From Corella eumyota (lineage: Eukaryota; Chordata; Ascidiacea; Phlebobranchia; Corellidae), in NCBI GenBank assembly GCA_963082875.1, contig OY720103.1, positions 3,968,001 to 4,032,000 of the forward strand: a stretch of 64,000 bases of DNA, given 5' to 3'. Below are positions 43,756 through 53,600 of this stretch, in pieces (within the stretch, counting starts at the first letter, position 1; the number at the start of each line of letters is the position of its first letter). The notes below the pieces were generated by a model. The model was given only the letters and a program-made list of their open reading frames with translations, was not told the origin of the DNA and searched no databases. Both the position numbers and the translations under genes were made by a program.

Positions 43756-43831
43756 CGCCGCGGTAGCCGAGTGGGTTAGTCGGTAGGCCTGATGATGCGG
43801 AGTCGTGAGATCGATTCCCAGGTAGGGAACT
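43756..43831 (+). repeat. tRNA-like module a, unit 1
   Basis: A box TAGCCGAGTGGG and a B box damaged to GATCGATTCCC (unit 2 has GTTCGATTCCC). Stems do not pair fully. Confidence 0.65.
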
Positions 43832-43934
43832 GCGAAAGAATAATATTCTTTAAGGTAATATAATTTTTAATAACTATTTAAACGTGTGTTTACAATATAA
43901 CCTACGTACCCTTAGAATTGTAATGCTGTTATCA

Positions 43935-44008
43935 CCGACACGATAGCTCATCGGAATAGACGGCTACGGAATGTCGTGAAGTTACGGGGTTCGAATCCCA
44001 GCAAGCCC
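43935..44008 (+). repeat. tRNA-like module b, unit 1
   Basis: A box TAGCTCATCGG and a perfect B box GGTTCGAATCC. GACGG/ATGTC can form four of five anticodon-stem pairs around loop CTACGGA (anticodon ACG if real). The acceptor stem does not pair. Confidence 0.65.
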
Positions 44009-44106
44009 AAAGCGCCTTAGAAGTGTCCGAAAGGTACTTACGTTTTCGACGAATATTTAAACGTTACAAATAACATATATGTACTAGAATTAGTAGTACT
44101 AAAAGT

Positions 44107-44183
44107 GCCGCCCCGGTAGCAGAGTGGGATAGTCGACGTGACAACGTTCGGCGAGGTAGTGGGTTCGATCCCCACTGCTCGGC
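44107..44183 (+). repeat. tRNA-like module c, unit 1 left arm
   Basis: A box TAGCAGAGTGGG, B box GGTTCGATCCC; the T stem GTGGG/CCCAC is perfect. GCCG/CGGC at the ends pair, but the rest of the acceptor does not. A partial module d (B box GGGTTCGATTCCC at about 44207-44220, no A box) follows immediately. Confidence 0.7.
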
Positions 44184-44483
44184 AGAGACAGTGTCGTCTC
44201 AAAAGCACGGGTTCGATTCCCATCGATTGAAATAAAAAATTTATCTCAATCGAAAATAGAAGGGGGGAGGGTAGACAGCCCCCTGGGAAGAAAACAGGCG
44301 GGTTTGCTGAATTTTTTTCCGAAAAAACTACAGCTGTATAAAATGAAGAGAAAATTTCAGTAAACCCCCCCGTTTTCTTCCCAGAGGGTTGTCTACCCTC
44401 CCCCCTTCTATTTTCGATTAAGATAAATTTTTTATATCAATCGACGGGAATCGAACCCGTGCTTTTGAGACGACACTGTCCCT

Positions 44484-44560
44484 GCCGAGCAGTGGGGATC
44501 GAACCCACTACCACGCCAAACGTTGTCACGTCGACTATCCCACTCTGCTACGGGGGCGGC
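44484..44560 (-). repeat. tRNA-like module c', unit 1 right arm
   Basis: Mirror of module c with the same A and B boxes on the minus strand. The adjoining d' (about 44440-44480) has an intact B-box stem ACGGG/CCCGT. Confidence 0.7.
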
Positions 44561-44675
44561 ACTTTTAGTACTGCTAATTCTAGGATATATATGTTAGTTG
44601 TAACGTTTAAATATTCGTCAAAAACGTAAGTACCTTTTGGACACTTCTAAGTCGGTTTGAGCTTGCTGGGATTCG

Positions 44676-44749
44676 AGCAGTTGGGATCGAACCTACTACC
44701 TCGCCAAACGTTGTCATGTCGACTATCCCACTCTGCTACCGGGTCTGCG
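44676..44749 (-). repeat. tRNA-like module c'', unit 1
   Basis: A further relative of module c, more diverged, with A box TAGCAGAGTGGG and B box GGTTCGATCCC on the minus strand, just outside the inverted repeat. Confidence 0.65.
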
Positions 44750-44857
44750 ATTTCAGTATTACTAATTCGAAGGTATATAGGTTGTAACGTAAACACATGT
44801 TTAAATATTTATTAAAATTATTTTACCTTTAAGAATACTTGTCATTATCCTTATTTT

Positions 44858-44927
44858 CGCTGGGAATCGAACCTACGACACATCGAGGACAGGTCTGTCG
44901 ACTTACCGCTTGAGCTACGCTGGTTGC
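44858..44927 (-). repeat. tRNA-like module e, unit 1
   Basis: Minus-strand A box TAGCTCAAGCGGT and B box GGTTCGATTCC. The central arm is a near-palindrome rather than a normal anticodon arm. Confidence 0.65.
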
Positions 44928-45025
44928 TCTTCAAGACATGAATTTTTAAACGTACATTTCTTGTAAGGTTAACCTGCATATCAAATTTATTAAAATTATG
45001 ATTTTACCAGATTTGTTAATACTTA

Positions 45026-45098
45026 CCAAGCGTGGATTCGAACCCGAGCAATCTGCCCAGCAGTCAAGAGCCTTAACCGTTCAGCTAACGAGGACGAT
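45026..45098 (-). repeat. tRNA-like module f, unit 1
   Basis: Minus-strand A box TAGCTGAACGGTT, B box GGTTCGAATCC. A D arm (GCT/GGC) can form; the acceptor and T stems pair poorly. Confidence 0.65.
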
Positions 45099-45791
45099 GC
45101 GAAGCTATGCTTTTCTGAAAATATATACAATTAGTGTGATACGTTCAACAAAAAAAAATAAACACAAAATTGTTATAAAAAATTATTAAAACAACATATT
45201 ATCAGTTTTTGTTTAGTACAATCGATTTTGCATGCCTATGTAATTCTGCACTGTAAATTTCAGATTTTTTTATTCGAAAAAAAATTTAAGAATTAAAAAA
45301 AAATTTGCTTGCAAATACCCGTCGAAATTTTTTTCCGAAATTTCAAAATTTTTTTGACCCCAATTTTACTAAAACTTTGTCAGAATATGTATTGGAGGGT
45401 GCTGAGTCCAACAAACTTGGTTTCATCGCGCTATCTTTTGTAGTTTTTGAGTAAATTAATATTTTGTGCAAAAATGAGGATAAAAAACGCTAAAAACACC
45501 ACTTTTTAACCTTTTTTTCAAATTTTTTAAAAAAATCACGATTTTTGACTTTTGATTTTCGCGAAAAATAAAATATTTTTTTTCCGCATTCGCGTAAGAA
45601 GATTTTCCGCCTTTGTAAGACGGGATCAGCGGGGTTTGAACATGAAACATACGATACAGTAGAAGGTAATGCGAATACAAAAGAATAACGACAGTACTAA
45701 CTGAAGAGCTATGAGAGAAGTTAAAATTTGATTACGAATCCTAATACTTATCTTACCAAAGACGACCCTTTATTTAATAAAAAGTGTATTT

Positions 45792-45855
45792 GCGGTACCT
45801 CGAACCTGGAACCTTTGGCATTCCAAACGGGAGACATACCACCGAGATACGTAGC
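45792..45855 (-). repeat. tRNA-like module g, unit 2
   Basis: Counterpart of 43287-43350. The A box is changed to TATCTCGGTGGT. Confidence 0.55.
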
Positions 45856-46458
45856 TTCTTTGTTTTTTGCTGCAAAAATGCATACATACATACCAAATCC
45901 TAGGACTTGAAAAGAAATTAAATCGTCGCATGTAATTACTGTGTACTATATACTACAGTGCACTAGCGCGCTTAAGACGCGGTATTTTACGTTTGTTTTA
46001 TTATAGAGAGGATTGTCGCAAAGCTCTCTTTTTCGATTTAGGTCGTTTTAAAGAATGCAGTACAAATCATATTGAACCAGAGTTTATTTTTCACAAATAC
46101 GTTTAAAATAAAATGTATTTTAATTAAATGCGACGAAATAATCAAATTATATAATAAAATATAAATAAATTAATGTAATAAAAAATAAGTTTAAATAAAA
46201 ATTAGTTAAAATAAAATTTAGTTTAAATAAAAAATAAATCAAAATAATAAATATAGGTATACGTATATAAAAGCGCCACGCTTTTGTTCTGCGACTATAA
46301 AATATTTATTTGACACCTTTGTACTTCTAAAGCTTGGATTCCATTTTAGATCTACAAAGTATAAACATTAATATAAAATAAATATATTTTTTAACAAATA
46401 ATTAAACTTTTGTTAAATTTACAAACAATGTAATGTTCAATATGTTTAACTTAAACAT

Positions 46459-46534
46459 CCGCCGCGATAGCCGAGTTGGTTAATCGGTAGACCTGATGTT
46501 GCGGAGTCGTGAGTTCGATTCCCAGGTAGGCAAC
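46459..46534 (+). repeat. tRNA-like module a, unit 2
   Basis: A box TAGCCGAGTTGG, B box GTTCGATTCCC intact, unlike unit 1. Confidence 0.65.
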
Positions 46535-46638
46535 TTCGAAAGAAAAATATTCTTTAAGGTAATATAGTTTTTAATAACTATTTAAACGTGTGTTTACAAT
46601 ATAACCTACGTACCCTTAGAATTGTAATGCTGATATCA

Positions 46639-46711
46639 CCGCCACGATAGCTCATCGGAATAGACGGCTACGGAATGTCGTGAAGGTACGGGGTTCGAAT
46701 CCCAGCAAGCC
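46639..46711 (+). repeat. tRNA-like module b, unit 2
   Basis: Nearly identical to unit 1 module b, with GCCACGA instead of GACACGA before the A box. Confidence 0.65.
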
Positions 46712-46808
46712 CAAAGCGACTTAGAAGTGTCCGAAAGGTACTTACGTTTTTGACGAATATTTAAACGTTACAACTAACATATATACTAGAATTAGTAGTA
46801 CTAAAAGT

Positions 46809-46878
46809 GCCGCCCCAGTAGCAGAGTGGGATAGTCGACGTGACAACGTTCGGCGAGGTAGTGGGTTCGATCCCCACT
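46809..46878 (+). repeat. tRNA-like module c/d fusion, unit 2
   Basis: After the c B box, CCCCACT runs directly into CGATTCCCGTCGATT, the end of module d. The 30-40 bases between the two B boxes are missing. Confidence 0.7.
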
Positions 46879-47142
46879 CGATTCCCGTCGATTAAAATAA
46901 AAAATTTATCTTAATAGAAGGGGGGAGGGTAGACAGCCCCCTGGGAAGAAAACAGGGGGGTTTGCTGAATTTTTTTCTGAAATAACTACAGCTGTATAAA
47001 ATAAAAAGAAAATTTCAGCAAACCCGTCCCATTTTCTTCCCAGGGGGCTGTCTACCCTTTCCCCTTCTATTTTCGATTGAGATAAATTTTTTATTTCAAT
47101 CGACGGGAATCGAACCCGTGCTATCGAGACGACACTGTCTCT

Positions 47143-47219
47143 GCCGAGCAGTGGGGATCGAACCCACTACCTCGCCGAACGTTGTCACGTCGACTATCCC
47201 ACTCTGCTACCGGGGCGGC
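47143..47219 (-). repeat. tRNA-like module c', unit 2
   Basis: Minus strand; A box TAGCAGAGTGGG, B box GGTTCGATCCC, perfect T stem. It retains the CCGGGGCGGC end that has changed in unit 1. Confidence 0.7.
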
Positions 47220-47334
47220 ACTTTTAGTACTACTAATTCTAGGATATATATGTTAGTTGTAACGTTTAAATATTCGTCAAAAACGTAAGTACCTTTTGGA
47301 CACTTCAAAGTCGGTTTGAGCTTGCTGGGATTCG

Positions 47335-47410
47335 AGCAGTGGGAATCGAACAGTCCACTACCTCGCCGAACGTTGTCGCGCAATCTAAGCAACTCTGCTA
47401 TCTTGGCGGC
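47335..47410 (-). repeat. tRNA-like module c'', unit 2
   Basis: More decayed than in unit 1: an insertion breaks the B box (GTTCGATTCCC preceded by GGACT) and the A box reads TAGCAGAGTTGC. Confidence 0.55.
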
Positions 47411-47507
47411 GATTTCAGTAATACTAATTCGAGAATATATAGATTGTAAAGTAAACACATGTTTAAATATTTATTAAAATTTTTTTACCTTTCTTTATCC
47501 TTTTTGT

Positions 47508-47577
47508 CGCTGGGAATCGAACCTACGACTCATCGAGGACATGTTCGTCGACTTACCGCTTGAGCTACGATGGTTGC
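47508..47577 (-). repeat. tRNA-like module e, unit 2
   Basis: A box TAGCTCAAGCGGT and B box GGTTCGATTCC are conserved; the central arm differs at several positions. Confidence 0.65.
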
Positions 47578-47675
47578 TCTTCAAGACCTGGATTTTTAAA
47601 CGTACATTTCTTGTAAGGTTAACCTGCATATCAAATTTATTAAAATTATGATTTTACCAGACTTATTAAAACTTA

Positions 47676-47748
47676 CCAAGCGTGGATTCGAACCCGAGCA
47701 ATCTGCCTAGCAGTCAAGAGCCTTCACCGTTCAGCTAACGAGGACGAT
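47676..47748 (-). repeat. tRNA-like module f, unit 2
   Basis: A box TAGCTGAACGGTG, B box GGTTCGAATCC, otherwise close to unit 1 module f. Confidence 0.65.
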
Positions 47749-47855
47749 GCGAAGTTTCGCTTTTCTGAAAATATATACAACTAGTGTGATACGTTCAACA
47801 AAAAAAAAATAAACACAAAATTGTTATAAAAAATTATTAAAACAACATATTATCA

Positions 47856-48550
47856 TATGGAATAAGTTGTATAGGGTTAGGGTTATGTGTCAATATATGT
47901 CATATAGTGATATTTCAGGTTACAGGAACAGCAACAATATTTTGGCAGATATTAATGACATTGGCCTAATATAAAAAATTGAAATAAAATCAATTTACAA
48001 ATAGTGTTTGCAACTAGCAGTATATTGTTTACATGTTATATAGCCCTTATGTTAATTTGCCGGCTTGATAAAAATATACACAGTCTAAATCGGTTTATCA
48101 TGTCAGAAATTAAAATGACGTCGTTCAAATTTCAAACGTACATATTACATTAATGAAGAATTACACACAATCTATTTCCGTAGTAAGTGATAGATTGGGA
48201 GCTTCCTGCGACAGGTAAAAATGTTCAGGGCGTTGGTGCCGCACACTTTGTCCAGCTTTACCCCAGAGAAGTAAGAATAGTTGAGTGGATTTAACAAATT
48301 TTGTAAAAAAGGAAAAGACAGATATACACAACAGGTAGGTAAAGCTTAAAGTGGTCAAAAGATTAAAAGAAAATTTTTGTGTAATAATTTTTTATTGTTA
48401 TTTTTTTAAAGTGTTAGTTAACTTTGACAGACCCTTAGAGCGGTTAACTACACATCAATTATCAGTAATTCCCAGTTTTAAATATGAATGCCTAACTTTT
48501 AGACTTAATAAATACAACATTCATCTTTGCAGAAATACGTAAAAGCAAAT
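47856..48550. promoter_or_regulatory. Upstream region of the claudin-like gene
   Basis: AT-rich sequence without a recognisable gene. CATCTTTGCAG ending at 48532 is a strong 3' splice site 18 bases before the start codon, so the leader is spliced, either to an upstream noncoding exon or to a trans-spliced leader. Confidence 0.45.
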
Positions 48551-50001
48551 ATGAAGTACTGGTACTTAGATGAAGTTAATATAATTGCGATATGTATAGG
48601 TTGGCTAGCGTTTATTTGCAACGTTTGCGCTCTGGCGACTCCAGTATGGATCCATTCTCCAAACGGAGTAACTTTTGGCCTGTTTTCTATTTGTAATTCG
48701 GTAGGATGCGAATATTACCACAGTAAGTTTAAAAAATTAAACTAATTATTTTCAATATTAGGGCGAGCTTCAATTTAAACCCAAAATCCATATGCAGATT
48801 AAATAATAAAATGTTAAGCTTTTCTTTAAAAATTTTACATATTCCTTTTTTGTTTTAGATTACATGGCCTTCTTTCAAGCGGTCAGAGCCTTCATGGTTA
48901 TATCTTGTATTGTAATCGGAATTGCTTGTATTATTATGACTTACTCACAAGCTACTAAACAACATGACGAAATCCATCTGTCGGGAACTACAACTCTCTT
49001 GGTCGGAGGTAAGTTCAAATGGTTTTACTTTAGTTAAGTTTACATAGGCATATCAGATTTTAATGGCAACTAGTAATTAGAACTAAAAGATAACAGAAAT
49101 GGTAATATTGATTCTACAAACCCTTTGCATACGTTTTGACACACATAATTAATTTTCCATTTTTAGCAATTTTTGCCATGATCGGAGCCTCAATCTTTAC
49201 CGCCCGTTTCAGCGGCTCAAATGCAAACGGAACAACGAGTTGGGGCCATAGCTTTGTGTTTGCATGGTTGACCTTCTGCCTAGCATTCTTTGCTGCTATT
49301 GTTAGCCAACTGACCACCATGTTTATATTGGAAATGTAAGAACAAGATTTAAATAATATCCATATTGGACCATAAAGTCACCCCAGCATTTGTACACTAA
49401 AATTCTAAAACAAATATTGCAGATATGAGAAAGGAGACATTGAAGCCAAAAAGGAAGAAGGAATTCCACCAATAGAGGGAGGAAATGTGATCGTCGTCGA
49501 AGGAGAGCCAGCTGATGAAGTAGTTGTTGTTGATGAAGAAGAAGGAGCTCCAGTAGTCGTCGTTGATGAGGAGGTAGTTGAAGAGGGATCTCATAAAGGT
49601 TAATTTGAGTTTATATATTTTTTATGTAATTTATAACCTGGTTTTTGTATAGTTTAGTAATATTATTTATCTTGATGTAAAAAGGCCAAAGTTATTGGTT
49701 TACTAAAGAGCTTTTTTGAAAATTTTAAGGAAAAAAAAATTGTATAAATTATTTGGCAACACTATGGAATTTTATAATTTGGCAACACTGCGTTTTTTTT
49801 CCAGAATCTTCGTCGTCTTCGTCTTCCTCGTCCTCTGAAGATGAGGAGACGACCGTGAAAACTGTTCAGACCGTTACCACGACAACAACAGTAACCGAGG
49901 TCGTCGAAGTCGAACCCGCCGATGACGTAGTTGTCGAGGACGAAACTCCAGAGGTCGTGGTCGAAGGCGGAGATGACGTAGTCGTCGTCGAAAATGCCTA
50001 G
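48551..50001 (+). CDS. Claudin/PMP22-family four-transmembrane protein with long acidic tail (287 aa)
   Basis: Claudin-type proteins sit in the plasma membrane and form or regulate cell-cell junctions. Coding exons: 48551-48722, 48859-49008, 49167-49335, 49423-49598, 49805-50001. Four hydrophobic segments lie at about residues 10-32, 66-88, 103-124 and 137-163. The first extracellular loop has the claudin signature in altered form: Trp33, GLF at 43-45, Cys48 and Cys53. The two cysteines are only five apart and the usual GLW is GLF, so it may be a claudin-like rather than a true claudin. From about residue 165 a cytoplasmic tail of 120 residues is rich in Glu, Asp and Val (EVVVVDEEE, DDVVVVENA), with a run of ten Ser before EDEE. 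No clear PDZ-binding C-terminus (ends VVVENA). The first frame-compatible ATG is 48551. Confidence 0.82.
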
Positions 50002-50674
50002 AATGCACAAGAGAGAGAGAATGAGAGAGAAAAAAGGGGAAAAAGAGAGAAAAACTTGTACATATTTCATTAGCTTGTTATTATCTAAGACTTTTTATTT
50101 GAAACTTTACGTAAATTTGTAAACACGTGACCGTTTTTTTGCCATTCTAAATGTCAGTTATTGACGTATAATCATCAAATAGTATTAGCTTGTTTAACAG
50201 ACTAAAATCACTTTGCCCTAGCAGTTCTTTAACTAAAGATTGGGTAACACATTACACGTTTGGGATATCAGGGAATTCTTACTTTAAGCACAATATAGCT
50301 ATATTTTAAATTAATTTGGGACTACTTCTTGTACTTCTCCATTTAACTTCATTTCTTATTTTTTTTAAGTTAAAATTCCTTAATGTTTGCAGGGGTAAAC
50401 CTATTATGAAACTAAGTTAATAAAATGTATGTTGTATATAATGTTTTGTAAGTTAAGTTAAAAACTAAAAAATTACATCGATTATTCTGCACTTTTTCGG
50501 CGAAAAATTCTAACCGCGAGTTGGCGTGCGCGAGTCGACCTAAAATCACGGCGAAAAGTGTGACGTCGTTGTTGACTAAACACGCACAAACTCGGTCGTG
50601 TAAACACGCAGTCTAGTCAGTTTTGTCTGCGAAGCAAAGAGGTTGCGAAGAAAAAACAAAAATATCATCGAATA
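50002..50674. promoter_or_regulatory. Claudin-like 3' region and GAS7 promoter/leader
   Basis: The left part is the claudin-like 3' untranslated region. The right 200 bases are CpG-rich against the AT-rich background, with CGCGAGTTGGCGTGCGCGAG and a CRE-like GTGACGTCG at about 50560, typical of an active promoter. The ATG at 50675 is the first in the joined reading frame. Confidence 0.55.
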
Positions 50675-53600
50675 ATGGATATATGTACGACGATTTATTC
50701 TTATCACGGGGCAGGGGCAGATGAGGTAAAATTATACGTTAAAATTAGGTTTACTTAAAATACAAAATCAGACAATAGCTATTATATAACAATTAATAAG
50801 TAAGGCTTAGATTATTTTTTAACGTCGTTTTAACAAAGAAAAATATTTTTGTACGAGAAAAACCTAAGATTTTCAAGTACTAGTGTATGAAATAACATAA
50901 ACGCTTTAAATGACTGTGTGTTATTAGTACGTTAAAAAAATAACAACAAAATTGTTATATAGACAAGAAACAATTTATGACTAGCTGTCAATTTAAAAAC
51001 TAGTTTAACAACTTTTAATAAATGCCCTAATATTACTATGTATATAATTATTTTATTAGAGGGGTTGTTTTTATAAATTGGAATTTATTTTTTAAATAAA
51101 AATGGAAAATCATTTTTTTTTCATTTTTGATTAAATTTTTTTTTTAGGTTACTACTTTATCGTTCGAAGCGGGTGAAACGGTTTCACTTTTATTCTCTGG
51201 GGACGGGGGATGGTGGGAAGGGGAAAAAGATGGACAGCGGGGGTGGTTCCCCGCTTCTTATGTGACAAAATGTAATGTAAGTAAACCCAAGTGATTTTTC
51301 AAAATTTTGAAATCAGAGGGCAAAAATATTGGATTGAATTTATAATAAATTAACTTCATTCGCTTTAAATTGTTAGTTAACCAATGCTATTTTAGGTACA
51401 AATATCTTCTATTTACCTATTGTTTTTTAGGACTTACCTTATTGAATTTGTTAATTATCGAATGTTTTTAATTTTTAGGGTGAATTGGCAAGTGAGAAAG
51501 ATCTGTGGAGAGAAGTGACAACTTTAGATGGAGAAACTTATTATGTAAACACTAAAACAAATGGTAAATACTTTAAATTTATAATAAATTAATAGTAAAT
51601 ACTTAAAAACAGCAAGTAAAACAGATTTTGTATTGATATACCTTTTGTTAGGCAAATAAATGGGTTTCAAAATTTTGTTGGCGCTGTAAAAAAAATGGCA
51701 TAGTTAGTTAAAATTTTTCAAGTATCCCATATGAATATCACTAATTTTTAAAGTAATCTTTTAATACTTTGGGTTGATAATTAAACTAGACATGTAAAAA
51801 AGCTTTTAAATTTACCAGTTGATAAGCTGTCATTTATAAAAAGATGTCAAAATCTGCGACACTGTAAAATAAATGGCATCTTTAATTTAGTTTTGTAAGG
51901 TGTCATAATGATATAAGCAATTTTGTAAATCAATAACTGTATAATATGTAAAAAGTCCAGTTACCTATATATACTTAATAAACAAAAAATTATTCTTACA
52001 TAGAAACATCATGGGAAATTCCAGTGCAACAGAATCATACTGAATCAATGAACAAAACTTCAAATAATGGAGTTGGTAAGCAATTCTGTAATAACGGAAG
52101 TCGTTTTTATGTTATTACGTACTATTAGGGAATTATTTATTAAGTTAAACTGCCAGTTCCGTTAACTAGTTTATTATATGACAAAATTACATGAAAATGG
52201 ATTATGATCTACGTAAAGGAATACTTTAAAATTAGGTTAAGATTCTAGGTTATATTAATAAGCAATTGTCATTTTAATATTACTAACATATATTTATTTC
52301 AGTTAAAATTGTGTTAAAATTTAATATATTTTGAATTCCCTTAATAAAAAAGGAGCCTACTACTTAGTTTTTATATTATTTAACAACAGACCAAGTTTTT
52401 GTTTTGTATTTTTCAATATCTTGCAAATTGTACCAAATTCTGTGTCATCAGCTAAAAGAAAATGCAATAAAAAAAAGAATTGTTTTATATATATTGCTAA
52501 TACAGTTTTTACTGTCTGATATTTTTAACTTAATTATTTATTTTAGCAAATGGATTACATTTGGATTTACATAAAGCACATTCAGAAGACAACATATTAA
52601 AAAATCAGGTAAATATATATATATATATATATATATACATTTTTTGTTATTAAAATATTTATCCTTGATGTGGGAAGGTCGAATGTGCAACCTAAACATA
52701 GAGTAACATCAGTTATCCCAACCCAGTCCCAGGTTGCATTTACCAGTTTGGGATGTTATAGATTATATTGGCCGATAACTATGCTGCTGATTAAGTGCTG
52801 GCTCAGTAAGAGTTTATATGGTTTATAGCACTTTCCTCAAGGGAGCTACAGCATACCAGCAGTAGGAATTAAACTCACAACTTCATGTGGTGTAGCAAGT
52901 GTTCTTATCACTACACAACGTTGCTGATTTAAATTATAATAAAGTAATTTGGGTGCAAATACATTTACTTAGTATCTGAATGTGTAATTTCTTGGCAAAA
53001 TAAATAAGTCTCAAGACCTCTTAACCTATAAGTTAAAAATATTCATGATATATTTAAGTTACCAGAGTTAAAAATAGAAAAAAAATATTTAAATTTGGTG
53101 GTAATTACCTCTAATATAAGAAATGCATGTCTGACTTTCCTGATATATATTTCACTGCATGATAGCTGATCATGACAGCTTTTGGCAGCAAACTAAGATC
53201 ACAAGATATCATATCAGTTTTAACAAAAAATATTATTAGATTTTTTTTAAGAAGTTTTTAAAAATTAAAAACAAAAATTTAAATGTTTTATCAGGTGATT
53301 ACTGAAATCCCTAAACTCCAAATTAACACCCCCGAATCGGAACCCACCACCCCAAAATCAACCCAATCCTTACCCTGTGTGTTATCAAAACCCTCACCAA
53401 ACAACACCCATCAGACAAGGTCATCAAGGTCGTCACCCCGAAGCCCAAGGTCGTTGAAATTGTCAACCCCGACAACTCCAAATGGGGGACCGATGAGCCC
53501 CAAAACTCCAAGAGTTAGAATTGTAAGTTTCTGGAACGAAAATATTTTTTTTATTTAATTAAAATAAATTTATTAAAGAATTTTTAGTATTTAGTTACTT

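Larger units (their letters stand above)
43990..44682. repeat. Large inverted repeat at the centre of unit 1
   Basis: Left arm about 43990-44310, right arm about 44357-44682, loop about 45 bases containing CTACAGCTGTAT. Each arm carries part of module b, a spacer, module c, a second B box and an AGAAGGGGGGAGGGTAGACA block next to the loop. The arms differ at scattered positions, so the transcript would fold as a long, imperfect hairpin. Confidence 0.88.
42680..45203. repeat. tRNA-like array, tandem unit 1 (about 2.5 kb)
   Basis: It matches 45204-47855 along its whole length in direct orientation; the common 3' end is ACAACATATTATCA. The left 600 bases are AT-rich with CAATCGATTTTGCATGCC and one reverse tRNA-like module. 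Then come four plus-strand tRNA-like modules, an inverted-repeat centre near 44333, and five minus-strand modules. It lacks a roughly 200-base segment present in unit 2 (about 45977-46190). The longest open frames (60 aa) overlap a tRNA-like module and look non-coding. Confidence 0.88.
46701..47330. repeat. Large inverted repeat at the centre of unit 2
   Basis: Left arm about 46701-46975, right arm about 47015-47330, loop about 40 bases. The left arm lacks the linker between modules c and d that the right arm keeps, so the arms are unequal. Confidence 0.85.
45204..47855. repeat. tRNA-like array, tandem unit 2 (about 2.65 kb)
   Basis: Direct copy of unit 1, beginning at the point where unit 1 ends. 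It differs by an extra 200-base segment after AGCGCGCTTAAG, a shorter left arm of the inverted repeat, and scattered substitutions. Module order is the same: g(-), a, b, c(+), centre, d', c', c'', e, f(-). Confidence 0.88.

Noticed and set aside
43223-45910. Two 60-codon open frames (43223-43405 and 45728-45910) nearly identical between the tandem units, as a conserved gene
   Set aside because: They match only because the whole unit is duplicated. They overlap a reverse tRNA-like module and have no protein-like features.
42680-47855. Calling the modules functional tRNA genes
   Set aside because: A and B boxes are good, but acceptor and anticodon stems do not pair properly by eye and no anticodon can be assigned with confidence.
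47868-47886. Interstitial telomere repeat (AGGGTTAGGG)
   Set aside because: Only two copies of the motif, which is expected by chance in a window of this size.
49762-50070. Minus-strand 102-codon frame opposite the claudin-like tail
   Set aside because: It is a shadow of the repetitive GAA/GTC-rich final exon, which joins in frame with the upstream membrane-protein exons.
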